This document shows positions 9,781-20,600 of a stretch of DNA of 64,000 nucleotides, piece by piece. How positions within the stretch are numbered: position 1 is the first letter of the stretch; each line of letters starts with the position of its first letter. A model generated the notes under the pieces. That model was not told the DNA's origin. It worked only from the letters and a program-made list of their open reading frames with translations, and ran no database searches. Location: positions 600,677 to 664,676 of the forward strand of contig BLSF01000016.1 in the NCBI GenBank assembly GCA_012862575.1, given 5' to 3'. Source of the DNA: Parietichytrium sp. I65-24A (Eukaryota; Sar; Bigyra; Thraustochytrida; Thraustochytriidae). A program made the position numbers and the translations under genes.

Positions 9781-11756
9781 CCAGCTTGGCTTTGAAGCAA
9801 CACACCCAAACTCGCTCTATTTAAAAAACGTACGTACGTCACGCGCCACTCTCCTCGGTCCTTACCCGAGAGTAGTAGTCGTCAGTAACAGTCCTTCTGC
9901 TCCCGCAGGTACACCTTGCCTCTCCTACCAGCTGTCTAAGACAAAATTGTAGCCTTCTCTTGAATCGCCACTACCGCCACGATAAGAGCTATATAGTGTA
10001 ATTGGGTAGTCTGCTCGCTATCCAGTGGAACCTTCTCACACTCGGACTCCTTGTGAAAATGGGTAGCTACACCTACCAGCGGTGGCCTATTGAATTCGGT
10101 AGACGAGTCTCACACACAGCCACTTAGGTTAGAGATTAGAAATACCTACTGCATGTAAGGATCCTATAAGTGGTTTCGGAAGGTAAAAGGGCATATGGTG
10201 CTTCTGCGCAAAACTTTAAAACTTGGAGGACCGTGGCATTCGACGCATTTCCTTTGATCAGAGAGTGAAGAGAGTATGGTTTGGCCTGTTGTTTGTTTGT
10301 GTTTGTTTACGCGGAGATCCAATTGATATGCTCACTTCCGTGCTTCTTTCGTTTCAGAGCAATTACCTGCATCCTGAACCTGATCTCTGAAGCCGCTGGC
10401 CACGATGTCGTGATGATTTAGGTACACTGGGTTCTCCCAAAATCTATAAGAGTGCTTTGTAGAAATAGATAGAGAACCAATAGCAAGTGGCCACTGTGTA
10501 AGCAAACCTCCTTCTCACAGAATCAACTCGTCAAGTGAAGCCTGCGAAGTGGCACAGTCGAGGAGTCTACTCGCACGAGGGATCCCGATCGAGGCGGGGA
10601 ATGGTGTCTGAATGAGAAGAATGGCTTCGATTTGTCATTGTCAATCTCAGATATATAGCGTAGAGAAGAAGAGAGACGAAATGATAATCTTAAGGCAAGA
10701 CGAGACTGTGTGGAGACAGCTAGATTGGTTTTATAGGACCTTCTATATTATTTAATTTCAATGCTGACATAGTAGGAGGATAAGAGGGCGGCTATCAAAA
10801 CCTGCGCGCGAAAAGTCTTGGTCTCGATTTCGCTCTATAGTAATTTTATACTGGTTTCTGTAATCCAGGCATGCAAGTTTTCGTGCTCGCATGTTTTCCA
10901 CTTACCGCGTTTTATAGAAATCGCTAAGCTATTCTTCACAGCATTGGCTACAGCAGTTGTGAATTGTCAAGTGTGTGGAAGGGAAAAAGGGAATGTCTGA
11001 GACACTGTAACTGTTGATGGGAGGTATCAATAGAATACTTTCGGAAGGAAGAAGAAATTTCTGCCTTATGAATTTCCACTGTGACGCATTTTGTACTTTG
11101 CATTTATAGGAAGAACTCTTCAAATTGCCAGGTGCGGGGAATATATTAATTGTTAAAGACTTATAAAAGTCCTATAAAGAACCATGAGCATTATCAGTAA
11201 TAACGGAAAAACCAGCAATCAAAATTAGGGGAAAGAAGCAAAAGCACGAGTGCACTTGATTTTTTGATGCTGTTTCTTGTTGAGTTTTCGAAGGCGCAAC
11301 CGTGTTGAAGCTTTTGATCATTTGCTTTGAGCGCATTTTGAGGGATGCAGATTAGCCTTGCCAGGAAGCTTAAAGCATCCCACTAGCTCCAATTTGGTCG
11401 AGGGAGCATAAAATTGACTCGGGAGTAAGTGGGCTGACCATTATTTTTCGTACCGAGTACAAAGTGCTGGCAATTCTTCCCCGAAGGAACGGTGTGTGCA
11501 AGACTATTGCGATTGTACTTGCAGTCAAACGAGTACTTTCGTTGGCAGCATTCCAAACAGACAAAAAAATAAAGAACAACAAAATGTTGAGCAGCGAGCG
11601 AAAATATATATCTGCCCTTGGTCGAAACTTCTATCCTATAATGGGACAATCGCGAGAGCGCAGAGTCAGCGTATTTAAACCCTACAATCTCATCGGCTTC
11701 CAAGACTTGAGTATTCGACGAACCGAATCTTTGTTACATTTATCTGAACTACTAAA
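9781..11756. other. Long intergenic region without a supported gene
   Basis: About 2 kb of AT-leaning sequence. Open frames here are short, lack recognisable domains and have low-complexity translations. No RNA gene or terminal repeat could be identified. It separates the glycosyltransferase promoter from the 3' end of the rhodopsin gene. Confidence 0.4.
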
Positions 11757-11801
11757 ATGGGCTTCCCCTACCTTGTGCAGGAGAGGCGCCGGTGGCAAAG
11801 T

Positions 11802-13706
11802 TTAGTTGTCTGCCAACGAAGCGCACTCTTGCTTGTGGCCCTCGCGCCAGTGGCGGACTTGGCACTCGCGAGCACAGTAGGCTCTCTGGTGGCAAGCTCC
11901 GCACTGCATCTGGGCAGGGCGCGAGCAACCAGGGGCGCTGCATAGTGTCATGTCGTCTCCCATCGGAGCAGATCCTGGGGAGCTGTTTGCCGAGCGTGGG
12001 CTGGCAGGTTGGTAAGAGTTGACAGGGTGGACGACGGTGCTGTTTTGCTGCATAGGTTCCTGGTGCTTCTGCTGCATGGAGTAAAGCGGATGCTCGGTGT
12101 CGACAAATGCGCTGAGGGAGTTCTTACGGCTCATCTTGGCACGGGAAGACGAAGCAGCAGGTTGTGGATGCGATGGTGGTGGCTGTGATTGCTGTGGCTG
12201 GTATTGCTGCTGTTGTTGGTAGGTTGGATATTGCTGGAAAGATGGCTGCTGCATGAAAGGTGGCTGTTGCTGGGAGGAGTACATTGCAAGCTGGTGTTGG
12301 TTTGGAGCTCCATATTGCGACCCATCAAACGAGCCACGCGGAGAGTTGAGAGAAGGATATCCTTTCATGATGTTCTGCTGGTAAGCCATCAACTTAGAAA
12401 GCTCCGGGTCCTCTTCAAGGGCAGAAGCTGCCTTGCGCCAGACCTGTCCCATCTTCTTCCAGTATCGGATGACTTGGTGCAAGAAACGTTCGTCCAGGTA
12501 GTGAAACATGACGGCGTGAGTCATTGCCTTCGCCTCCACCTCTTCACGAATCTTTTGCTCATCTCCGGCCACAGGCGAGTATCCAATAACAGCAATGTGG
12601 AATGGGGATCCAAACACGGTCTCTTTAAACTCTTTGAGCTCCTCCGAGTCGTCAAAGTGAGGGTTCAGGTTCACAAGGACGGCGCTGAATTCGTGAATGC
12701 GGCTGCGGAAGAGGATCTGGCGAGCCTGAGCAAGGTCAAAAGCAAAGATCACAGAGCAGTTGACCTCACGAAGCATAAATTGAAAGAGCCTCTGGTACCC
12801 GATATCAGGCTCCACAAGAAGGATACAACCGCCTCTACCATCTTCTTGGTAACCAGACTTTGCAATGGATGGCCCGTTGTACTGAATTTTGTCCTTGGAG
12901 ACCGGAAGGTCCGGCGAGGTTCCCTCCACTTGCACCACAGACGCCTTGGCTTGCTCTTCCTCAATGAAAGGGTAGATGATGTTGTAGCGAAGGTACCAGA
13001 TTGTGAATCCAAAAAGATTCTTTGACAGCAAGTCACCGATGGAGTGCCCGATAGCTTCCCCTTCAGAAGAGATAGCGTCAAAAACTGGTGGGCCTGAGAA
13101 GTAAAGGATTGGAAAGATACCCCACGACGTGAAGAACAGGAAGGTGACAAACATTAACCAGTTCCAAAGATGTCCGCGGTAGCAGTCCTTGCGAGAGAAG
13201 CCGAGGTGAAGGGTGCCATAGATGATCCACGATGCAGTGAGGAGAGCAAAGCAAAGAAAAACTGCCCTCCACGTGCTGGTCTGCTGAAACGTCGCGAGAA
13301 TACCCATAGCCATGAGAAACAGATCCTTGAGCACCATACTGTTAATCGTAGTGAACGACACTCGTGGTCCAAGGAGTCCGATGGTCTGGTAAAAACCCAT
13401 GAGGATGGCCGGGCAAGTGATTAGCCATGACAGGTACCTGCCAAAGACGATAGTCTTCGGGCCATCTTCGAAAATGACGAGGGCAGAAAAGACCTTGCTT
13501 CCAGAGAACGCCGCCAAAGAGTAGTTAATTGCAGTCACTGCTTGCACGTATACAGGATAGATCAAGCATCGATCCTGCCTGTACTGGTAAACGTAAAAGC
13601 AAAAGAGACCGTAAGATACGATCGCGACGATCAGCTGGCTGACAAACACGCTGGCCGGAGGGTCGGGATGCACGAGCAGCGCTCCCCAGTCTGGAGTAGC
13701 AGACAT
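11802..13706 (-). CDS. Channelrhodopsin-family photoreceptor fused to a pseudo-receiver and a MYND zinc finger
   Basis: 634 residues, no visible intron. Residues ~20-245 are a seven-helix microbial rhodopsin. Helix 3 reads R90-Y-L-S93-W-L-I-T-C-P99, with Ser at the primary proton-acceptor position (Asp85 of bacteriorhodopsin) and Gly at the donor position; helix 7 has GHSIGDLLSKNLFG with D225 and the retinal lysine K229, the channelrhodopsin signature. Helix 2 lacks the Glu row of cation channels; Ser in helix 3 is also found in anion channelrhodopsins. Residues ~285-420 form a response-regulator-like fold (ILLVEPD, AVLVNLNP, IAVIGYS) whose phospho-acceptor Asp appears replaced by Asn. Next comes a Gln/Pro-rich linker, and residues ~590-630 are a C-terminal MYND finger (CSAPGC, CGAC, YCARECQVRHW, HKQEC). 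Anion conduction is inferred, not shown. Confidence 0.9.
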   Translation of the reverse strand: MSATPDWGALLVHPDPPASVFVSQLIVAIVSYGLFCFYVYQYRQDRCLIYPVYVQAVTAINYSLAAFSGSKVFSALVIFEDGPKTIVFGRYLSWLITCPAILMGFYQTIGLLGPRVSFTTINSMVLKDLFLMAMGILATFQQTSTWRAVFLCFALLTASWIIYGTLHLGFSRKDCYRGHLWNWLMFVTFLFFTSWGIFPILYFSGPPVFDAISSEGEAIGHSIGDLLSKNLFGFTIWYLRYNIIYPFIEEEQAKASVVQVEGTSPDLPVSKDKIQYNGPSIAKSGYQEDGRGGCILLVEPDIGYQRLFQFMLREVNCSVIFAFDLAQARQILFRSRIHEFSAVLVNLNPHFDDSEELKEFKETVFGSPFHIAVIGYSPVAGDEQKIREEVEAKAMTHAVMFHYLDERFLHQVIRYWKKMGQVWRKAASALEEDPELSKLMAYQQNIMKGYPSLNSPRGSFDGSQYGAPNQHQLAMYSSQQQPPFMQQPSFQQYPTYQQQQQYQPQQSQPPPSHPQPAASSSRAKMSRKNSLSAFVDTEHPLYSMQQKHQEPMQQNSTVVHPVNSYQPASPRSANSSPGSAPMGDDMTLCSAPGCSRPAQMQCGACHQRAYCARECQVRHWREGHKQECASLADN

Positions 13707-15180
13707 GGTTCACACACCTCTCAAGTTCGACTGTCTTACTTTTTTGCTAAAGCTACTCGACGAGCTGCTGGGGCTGGTGTTCGAGTTCGGGGTCTGCTTG
13801 TCTTGTCTCCATGCGCTCGAGACAAAAGGCTGTCATTGCAAGATAGGGTTGGGGAGTCAACTCAAAGGGTAGTACGAAGCAAGTAAGACGGAGTAAGAAA
13901 TATGACAGGAAGGCGTTTCGCGCAGCGCCAAGCCACGCGGGGCCAGCAAGTAAAGTTCAAGCCGTTGCGACACGAGCTTTTACTTTCTTTCATTGCACTT
14001 GGTAGTGCGATTGTCACTTAAGTTGCTTCGCCATTCAGGCGTATGCAACGAAAAGTAGTTGCGCAGACCACCCCTCGGCAACGAGCTGAATTCTTGCTCC
14101 TGAAATTTTAGGAAAGGAAACAAGTCGCAAACTTGTGCTTCTAGCCCTTTTAAAATCGCCCTCTGTCGATTCCGGAAACTAACCCTTCAAGTCTGTGCTA
14201 ATCTTCGAATTTACTTCTTGTTGGACGGAATGCTGAGAGCTTCGGGCCACCAAGTTGACTCACCATTCACAATTGCTTTGCTTTTCCTTTCTCGCAAATT
14301 CGCAAACCACTCATCGTGCCGAAAAAAAGCGAGGCTGGAACGCTAATTTCTTTTTCCAGATGCGGTCACGTACGAACATTTGCTGCCAACATGCGAGGTG
14401 AGAAGCGGCCAAGCAAACGGCTCATGGCCGGGAAACTGAGAATTCGAAGTTGACAAATTGAATCACTGATCATCATCATCATGATGAAGCAACGCACAAC
14501 GGCTATATTGCCTCGACCGTGTTTCTGGCCAGCACAACTCCGGGGAAACAATCAAGACCACCCATTTTAAGCGCAACTTTGTTGCCGACCATAGCATCAA
14601 ACAGTCAGAGTTCGCGCAACTCCGTTCAGAACAATGGTTGCTACGAAAATATGGTACTCGAGTACAGCACTGTAGTGGTCTGCTCTTCTTCCTTCTTCCT
14701 CCTCCTCTTGTGCCCACTGTCTGCCAAGCTGTGGTACAATTTTTGGAACCCCTCTCGTACTCTGTTGCTGGGGGTAACTGTGGTGAGTTTATTACTCGTT
14801 CTATTTAGTAAAACTCTGCACCGAAAGATCAGTACTACTGGTCGAGCTTGGGAGCCAACGACTACATACCCCAAATTGACTGCAGCAAAAACGGTAAAGT
14901 TTTGGAGGGTTACTGCAGTCGTCGGACGGGTGTGCGGGGCTCATGTACACGAAGAATACCTCGTCGGTTCTCCAATCTCGGAGACATTGCCGCTTAGAAG
15001 CCGGCACGGGAGGCAACGTAGTTCTGGACACACCAATAAACATTTGCATTTCCCAGCGGACTGTCACTCCTTTGATCGAGTAGAGCCTACAGGCTCTGAA
15101 GATGTAACCATCGCTTTCGTCCAGTCCCGCTTGCTAAATTTTGTATATTTCTGGAGACCCGTATTTACAACGAACATGTG
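13707..15180. other. Intergenic region upstream of the rhodopsin gene
   Basis: No gene is supported. A 235-codon open frame (14519-15226, +) has two hydrophobic stretches (SSSFFLLLLCPLSA; LLLGVTVVSLLLVLF) but no recognisable family, and its last part runs into the repeat tract. It could be a small membrane protein or chance. Confidence 0.3.
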
Positions 15181-15184
15181 GCCT

Positions 15185-15565
15185 AGGCACTGTTGGGAAA
15201 CCCGTTACCAGCACGACGAAATATAGTATTTTGCGTGAACTGTGAAGAAACTGCAATCTCAGTTCGAAGATGGTGTTGCTCTTTTCAACCGTGAGAATGA
15301 AGCCACGATGCGCTAATTGGAAAACCCAGCTTCAGGGCAACGAAATATTGTCGTTTGCGTGAACTGTGAAGACTGCGAACTCGGTTCCAAGGTTGGTGTT
15401 GCTATTTGGAACCATGAGCCTGGAGCCGCGATATGCTGTGTGGGAAACCCCATCTTCAAGGCAACGACGTTTGTCGTTTGCGTGAACCGTGTAGACCGCG
15501 GACTCTGTTTCAAGATGGAATTGCTTTTCCGGACAATGAGACATCGAATGCGTAGCGAAGTTCTT
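15185..15565. repeat. Minisatellite, about 123-124 bp period, three diverged copies
   Basis: The phrase GCGTGAACtGTGAAGA recurs at 15233, 15357 and (as GCGTGAACCGTGTAGA) 15480, spacing 124 and 123 bases, followed each time by a version of CTCNGTTCNAAGATGGTGTTGCT and GGGAAACCC. Because the period is near 3x41, open frames persist through it on both strands; these are probably not genes. Confidence 0.75.
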
Positions 15566-15963
15566 TAGCCTCGGGAAACTAGGCACCGAGTAAAGGGCGC
15601 GAGCAATTTCAAGTCAGGGAGGCGAAACTGTTTGGATGTCGTTGCTGACGCTCAGTGGGATCAAACAAGTCTCCTTCTTTAAAAGTGTGTGGAACGATGT
15701 ATCACGATTGTCTGACCGTTTAGGGTCTTGAAAGAACTCGTTTTCAATTTTAGCCACTACTACTACAGCTAAAAACAATTCAGTTTATTTTAAAATAGAA
15801 AAGTAGTTTCCATCAAGGCAGCAATGATTTGTTCGTATCGAATAATTAAGGGATAATGATCAGCAGGATGGCCAAAGCTTTCAAGCTTTCTTCAATGAAC
15901 ATACAGATGAAGTAGAAGCAGGGAAGCAAGAATTGTTCGTTCCGAAGACAAACAGAAACAAAC

Positions 15964-17622
15964 TCAAGTTGCAACATAGCCTTCGCTAGAGATGACCTGA
16001 TCCAATTGTTGGATTAGAAAATCTTTCCCGAATGAGAGGCGAGCTGAATGGTCGTTCTGAACCGTGTCATGTAGAGAGCGAAGCACTGTACCAAGCGCGC
16101 ACGGCTCGTCGTCACTCATTTGACAAGCCGCTTTGGCGTCGAATTCAGGCTCACTTCTCGAAATGCAGGCCATATCTCTTAACTTGAGGTTGCAACGCTC
16201 TGCGAGATTAAGGTGGGCTGAGCTCGACGGTATCTTGACAAGCTTGAGACTCGTTTGGCTGTGGTCGAGGATGGCCTTCAGTGCAGGGAAAAGAGTGCTG
16301 CATCGGAGCGTGTTCCAAAAAAGCTGGGACTCCTCGTCGTGGAGCTCGTTCCCGATGACGAAAACCAAATGCTGTCCTTGAATAGAGGCCGCGTGCTCCA
16401 GTAGCTTGCGGATCACGTTGTCGAGGAAGGACGTAAACTGTTCGTGGCCACTGCCTTCAACAAAACTGATTTTTGTGAACCTTGCAGAGCCTTTTGTCGC
16501 CGCGCCCCGATCAGATTCAATGACCTCTCCATGGATGACGCCTAGATCTGGGTGCACCGCGATAGCCGATTCGACTCGAAAAGTGCAATCCTTCGAAGCG
16601 CTATTGTTAAAGACCTTTGAGCAACCCCTTCCCTTGGATTTTGTCGTCATGAAAAATGAAGTCCAGTCCACAAAGACCAAGAAATAGTTTTCATGCTCCA
16701 GAGCGACGCGCATGCCTCGTGCGAGTCTCAAACGAACTTCTTTCGCTGATGCTATGTTCGCGAGCCTGTCTTCTACTGCGCAGTGCTTGCGCGTTGTGAC
16801 GAGTTTCTTGGCCACCCAGTTTGCAATTGTTTGCTCGCTTTTAACCTCCAACAGCTTGTAGGTTTCATCCACCTCAGAGAGCCCTTCCGTGCCGAGATAC
16901 TTGTCAGCATCGAGGGGACCACACTCCTTGCGCTCTGATTCATCGAGCTCTACACCGTGTTTGAGCAAGCAATCCCTGAGGATCTCGATGTTCATCAGCT
17001 CCTTCATCTGCTTGAGGGAGTAGTTTGAATTGAAGTGGAACCACTTGAGCAACAGTCTGCCGTGAAAGTCTTTCTCAAACGTGCTCTGCCGCCCCCCGTT
17101 CCCATCGTGACGCTTGTCATGCTCTGGCCGCTCGCCAGCCCTGGCACGGGTGATGATCTTGTCCGCAGTTCTTGCAGGTACCCCTAAAAGCTTTGCGACC
17201 CTGAGACGCTCCTTCCTCCCACCAGACGCATCTGCAGCGATCACGAGTTGCTTCTCTCTTTCAGTGTAGCGATTGCGTCGTTTTTTGGTCGAAGTCGAAG
17301 CTCCGTCGCTGGATGCGTCGCACTCTGTCACATCGCTCAGCCTTCTTTTCTTCGTGTCAGGAAACCCTGCTTGGTCGTTGCTTGCAAGCTCAAATTTGCC
17401 TCCGATTTGTTCAAAGAAAAACATATTGCTGCTTCTCTCTGCCCCAGCGAGATATTCTTGCTGGTTTACGGGGCTGTTTAAAAAGCCAAAATCCTGCTGC
17501 GGCCTTTGCTCTCCATAGCCTCCGACCGGGCTTGCCTCCCAGTTTGAGAAGACTCCGCTGAGAAGAGGAAGCGCCTGGTTGGGGCTTTCGGGCCCAAACG
17601 CATGTGCCTCATTGAGATGCAT
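15964..17622 (-). CDS. Tc1/mariner-type DDE transposase-derived protein, probably catalytically dead
   Basis: 552 residues, uninterrupted. Residues ~1-110 are a low-similarity acidic/polar N-terminus with KKRR patches (possible nuclear signals). Residues ~112-165 (RYTEREKQLVIAADASGG, RVAKLLGVPARTADKIITRA) look like a helix-turn-helix. The DDE core follows: YFLVFVDWTSFF carries the first Asp, HLNLAERCNLKLRD the final Glu (LNPxE position). The middle block that should read DN is VFVIGNELHD: codon GGG gives Gly in place of the second Asp, so the metal triad is incomplete. No flanking terminal inverted repeats or TA duplication could be identified. An intact long frame with a lost catalytic residue suggests either a recently inactivated transposase or a host-adopted DNA-binding protein. 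Confidence 0.7.
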   Translation of the reverse strand: MHLNEAHAFGPESPNQALPLLSGVFSNWEASPVGGYGEQRPQQDFGFLNSPVNQQEYLAGAERSSNMFFFEQIGGKFELASNDQAGFPDTKKRRLSDVTECDASSDGASTSTKKRRNRYTEREKQLVIAADASGGRKERLRVAKLLGVPARTADKIITRARAGERPEHDKRHDGNGGRQSTFEKDFHGRLLLKWFHFNSNYSLKQMKELMNIEILRDCLLKHGVELDESERKECGPLDADKYLGTEGLSEVDETYKLLEVKSEQTIANWVAKKLVTTRKHCAVEDRLANIASAKEVRLRLARGMRVALEHENYFLVFVDWTSFFMTTKSKGRGCSKVFNNSASKDCTFRVESAIAVHPDLGVIHGEVIESDRGAATKGSARFTKISFVEGSGHEQFTSFLDNVIRKLLEHAASIQGQHLVFVIGNELHDEESQLFWNTLRCSTLFPALKAILDHSQTSLKLVKIPSSSAHLNLAERCNLKLRDMACISRSEPEFDAKAACQMSDDEPCALGTVLRSLHDTVQNDHSARLSFGKDFLIQQLDQVISSEGYVAT

Positions 17623-20600
17623 CGCTCTGTTTCAAGCTCTGGTCGCTCGATACTGTCTTTTCTAGCGCGTGACGCTGCGACAGCAGGATGCCTGCCAACG
17701 AAGCCTTTCAGCACGAAGTTGGTGCACCAAGGAATAATGGGTCTGCGCTCGTGTCTGTCACGTCCGATTGGCGATGGTGCTATTGGTGAATTGCAGATGA
17801 CGTACACTTTTTGCTTGCTCTTGGGTATTCTTGCTTGCCAACTCTTGCTGTGCAGTTGTCACACACTGCCACAGCGAATCCATCGCTAGGGGTACTGAGT
17901 ACCGGCCATCTAGGCCCACCCCGACAGCTCCCTCCTCACCAATCCAAGCTACACTGCAGGTAGGCACTTCCTTCTCCTCCTCGCACTTTGCTGCCAAGTG
18001 CCTGGGAGCGAAATGCGTAGAATCTTCCTTCTCCCGCATACTTTACTTCTTCTGCGGCACTCCAAAATAATTCAGATCAGCCGTCCATTTCACCTTCACC
18101 GTGCGGCACAAGCGAGCCAATCGCCGCCGTTGGGTTTGCAACCAAAACGCTGGGACGAGACTGACGAGATTGTACGAGACTTGCCTGCTAGGCTCATGCT
18201 GGACCCCACCGCCTACGGGCTCACATGGGCAAACTTTTAACTTCACTCAGTAAGTTACTACCTTTAGCCGGAGCAGAGGATTTGGAAGATGGACAGCTGC
18301 AGAGACTAATTACGGTCCAACCGCAAGACGGCCAGCAAGGCCCTAAAGGAGGGGATTCAAATGTTGCACTTGCGTTTTGAGAGTGGACTACTGCGCATCG
18401 CCGTGGCAATCGCTAACGCGGCGGAGAAGGTGAGTGGGTGGGCAAATGCCATGCCAGTGAGGCGTTGAGGAGGAGAGAAGCCTCGCAGAGTAGACTGCGG
18501 TCTGAGACGAGCTCGCTCGTGTTTGTGGCGAAGAAGAGAGGGAGAGGAACTGACAACAGCTGGGCAAGTATGCAAAATGTAGAATCGAGATGATGAGCTG
18601 GCTGGGCGTGTTGGTTGGGAGCCCCCAGGAGTTTGAAGTGGGCGGGAAGGAGCTGCACTGACAGTGAGGGGCTTGTTCGCTCAGAGCCGCCTACTGTTGG
18701 GTGGTTGGGTCTGGGACTAAAGGGCGACGTCCAGCTCAACGTCCTTGTAGAAGAACGTCGTTTCACTCGTGGTCACCGTAGCAGTTGGTCTTTTATTTCG
18801 TCTTGCAGAAGAGGCACGACAGAGGAGGAGCGGAGGAGCTTTTTCGCCAAACAGATGCCAACCAACACGTTCATCCTGGAATCCGTTCTCCTCGTTTGGT
18901 CAGTTCAAGGCCGAGATCATTCACTATTAAAGTTAGATCTTGTCTTGACTTAAAAAAAAGATTGAACTATTCGACGTTGAACTCATTCAACAAACCACAA
19001 CTCCTTCCTTTTTCTTTTGTCCTTCCTTCAGAGCGAGAATTTTCACACCTCAGCGCCAATCGCTGCCTAGTCTTTTCACTGGGAACGAACATGCAATCTT
19101 TTAATTTCGAGTATTGAAGTAACTGTTGGTTATCATTATGTATAGGAGTCCAAAGTATGACCTTGACTTTTAACTCGCTCGACACCCTCAGCGGGCGGAG
19201 GAAGGAGAGAAAGCGGTTGTGAGGGGAAGTTCGGTGTGGAGAGAAAAGAGTACCAGAGGTATCATATCGAAGACAAACCCCCGCACGTTAAACAACGTTA
19301 TTGAGGACCTACCTCTTCCTCCTCCCGGACCGCACCTACTTCCTCTTTCCTTTCTTTCTTGCTTACTTTCGGGAGGGAAAATTGATGAAGTTAGATCTGT
19401 TTGTTTTCATGAACGTTACTTCTTTCTCAACTTATGCATCGCAGTAGTTATACAACGCAAGGGAGCTCACGTGTGGAAGACGGAGCCCATACTCTGTTTT
19501 ACACTTTATTTTATCGCTTAGAACCCGCTGCGAAGATGGGCAACTCCTTTTAGCGTTGAGGGCTATATACACAGGAGAACCAGTGGAGTGCAGTCGAAGT
19601 TCTGTTGCTCCTCACAACAAATCCTATTACTTATGTCTCTCCATCGCTAGTGCCTCCAAATGCGTCTCGAAAAGGCTTGGAGTTAGTTTATTTCAAGTTG
19701 TGCAAATTTCTTTCAAGGTTAGGACAGCACTTGTTTACAAGAAGATCTGCCTTTGCGATTAATCTTCGAACTGGCACTGCCAACTAGAGGCGGAGTCTGA
19801 GCTTTATGAGTGAGGGAGATCAAGGCTTTTTTCTGACCCAACGGACAAATCCTTTCTTCTAGGATGACTAGCTATATAGGACATCTTATGCATAGATTAA
19901 ATGAAGCCATCAGGAACGGGGACGAAGAAAACCATGTTCAAATTTCGCACGTAAAAGTATATAGCGTGTGTAAGACCAGAATGACTATTATGTAGTACTA
20001 ACGCGATGAGTGATAGATTTTGATTAAGATTGATGCCAGTTACAAACCTAAAGAGGACATGAAAAAGTGCGTGAACAAACGAATCCTTCGGAGCCGATTA
20101 ATGTTTCTTCTCGTTTACCCTCGCCGGTTCGGTTACAGTTGACTTGGCCCGCTTCCTCACCTAAACTCACTTCTCCAATCACCTCACTTCCTGCGCACTC
20201 TTGTCACAATTCCAGTCGCTCATTTCCTTGCCTCTCCTCTCTTGCCTTCTTTCTCCGGAACAATTTCCACACCTGCTCTTGCTCGTCCCTCACAGCGCTG
20301 GAACAACTTTTTTTAGAGTTATATATGATGATCCTAGGAATAACCTTGAGCCTAAATCCCTTCCAGAGCCCTGTCTTCACAAAATTGTGTGAGAAATGCA
20401 GATTAATAGAGCAGGTAATGCCAGCGCTATTGTTACCCCTAATAAATTTGGGGAAAAGGAAGAATAGAGCTCCCCAGAGCACCAGAGAATTTCTTCTATT
20501 GCAGGCCTATATGTCACTACTTCAACTCAGCGACATTAACCGCCACCCGGCTATGACAGTGGCTACCACTCATGACTATCATTTTCGCTACGCTTCCACT

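Noticed and set aside
12189-13025. 278-codon plus frame inside the rhodopsin gene
   Set aside because: Antisense of the receiver and rhodopsin coding region; no domain of its own.
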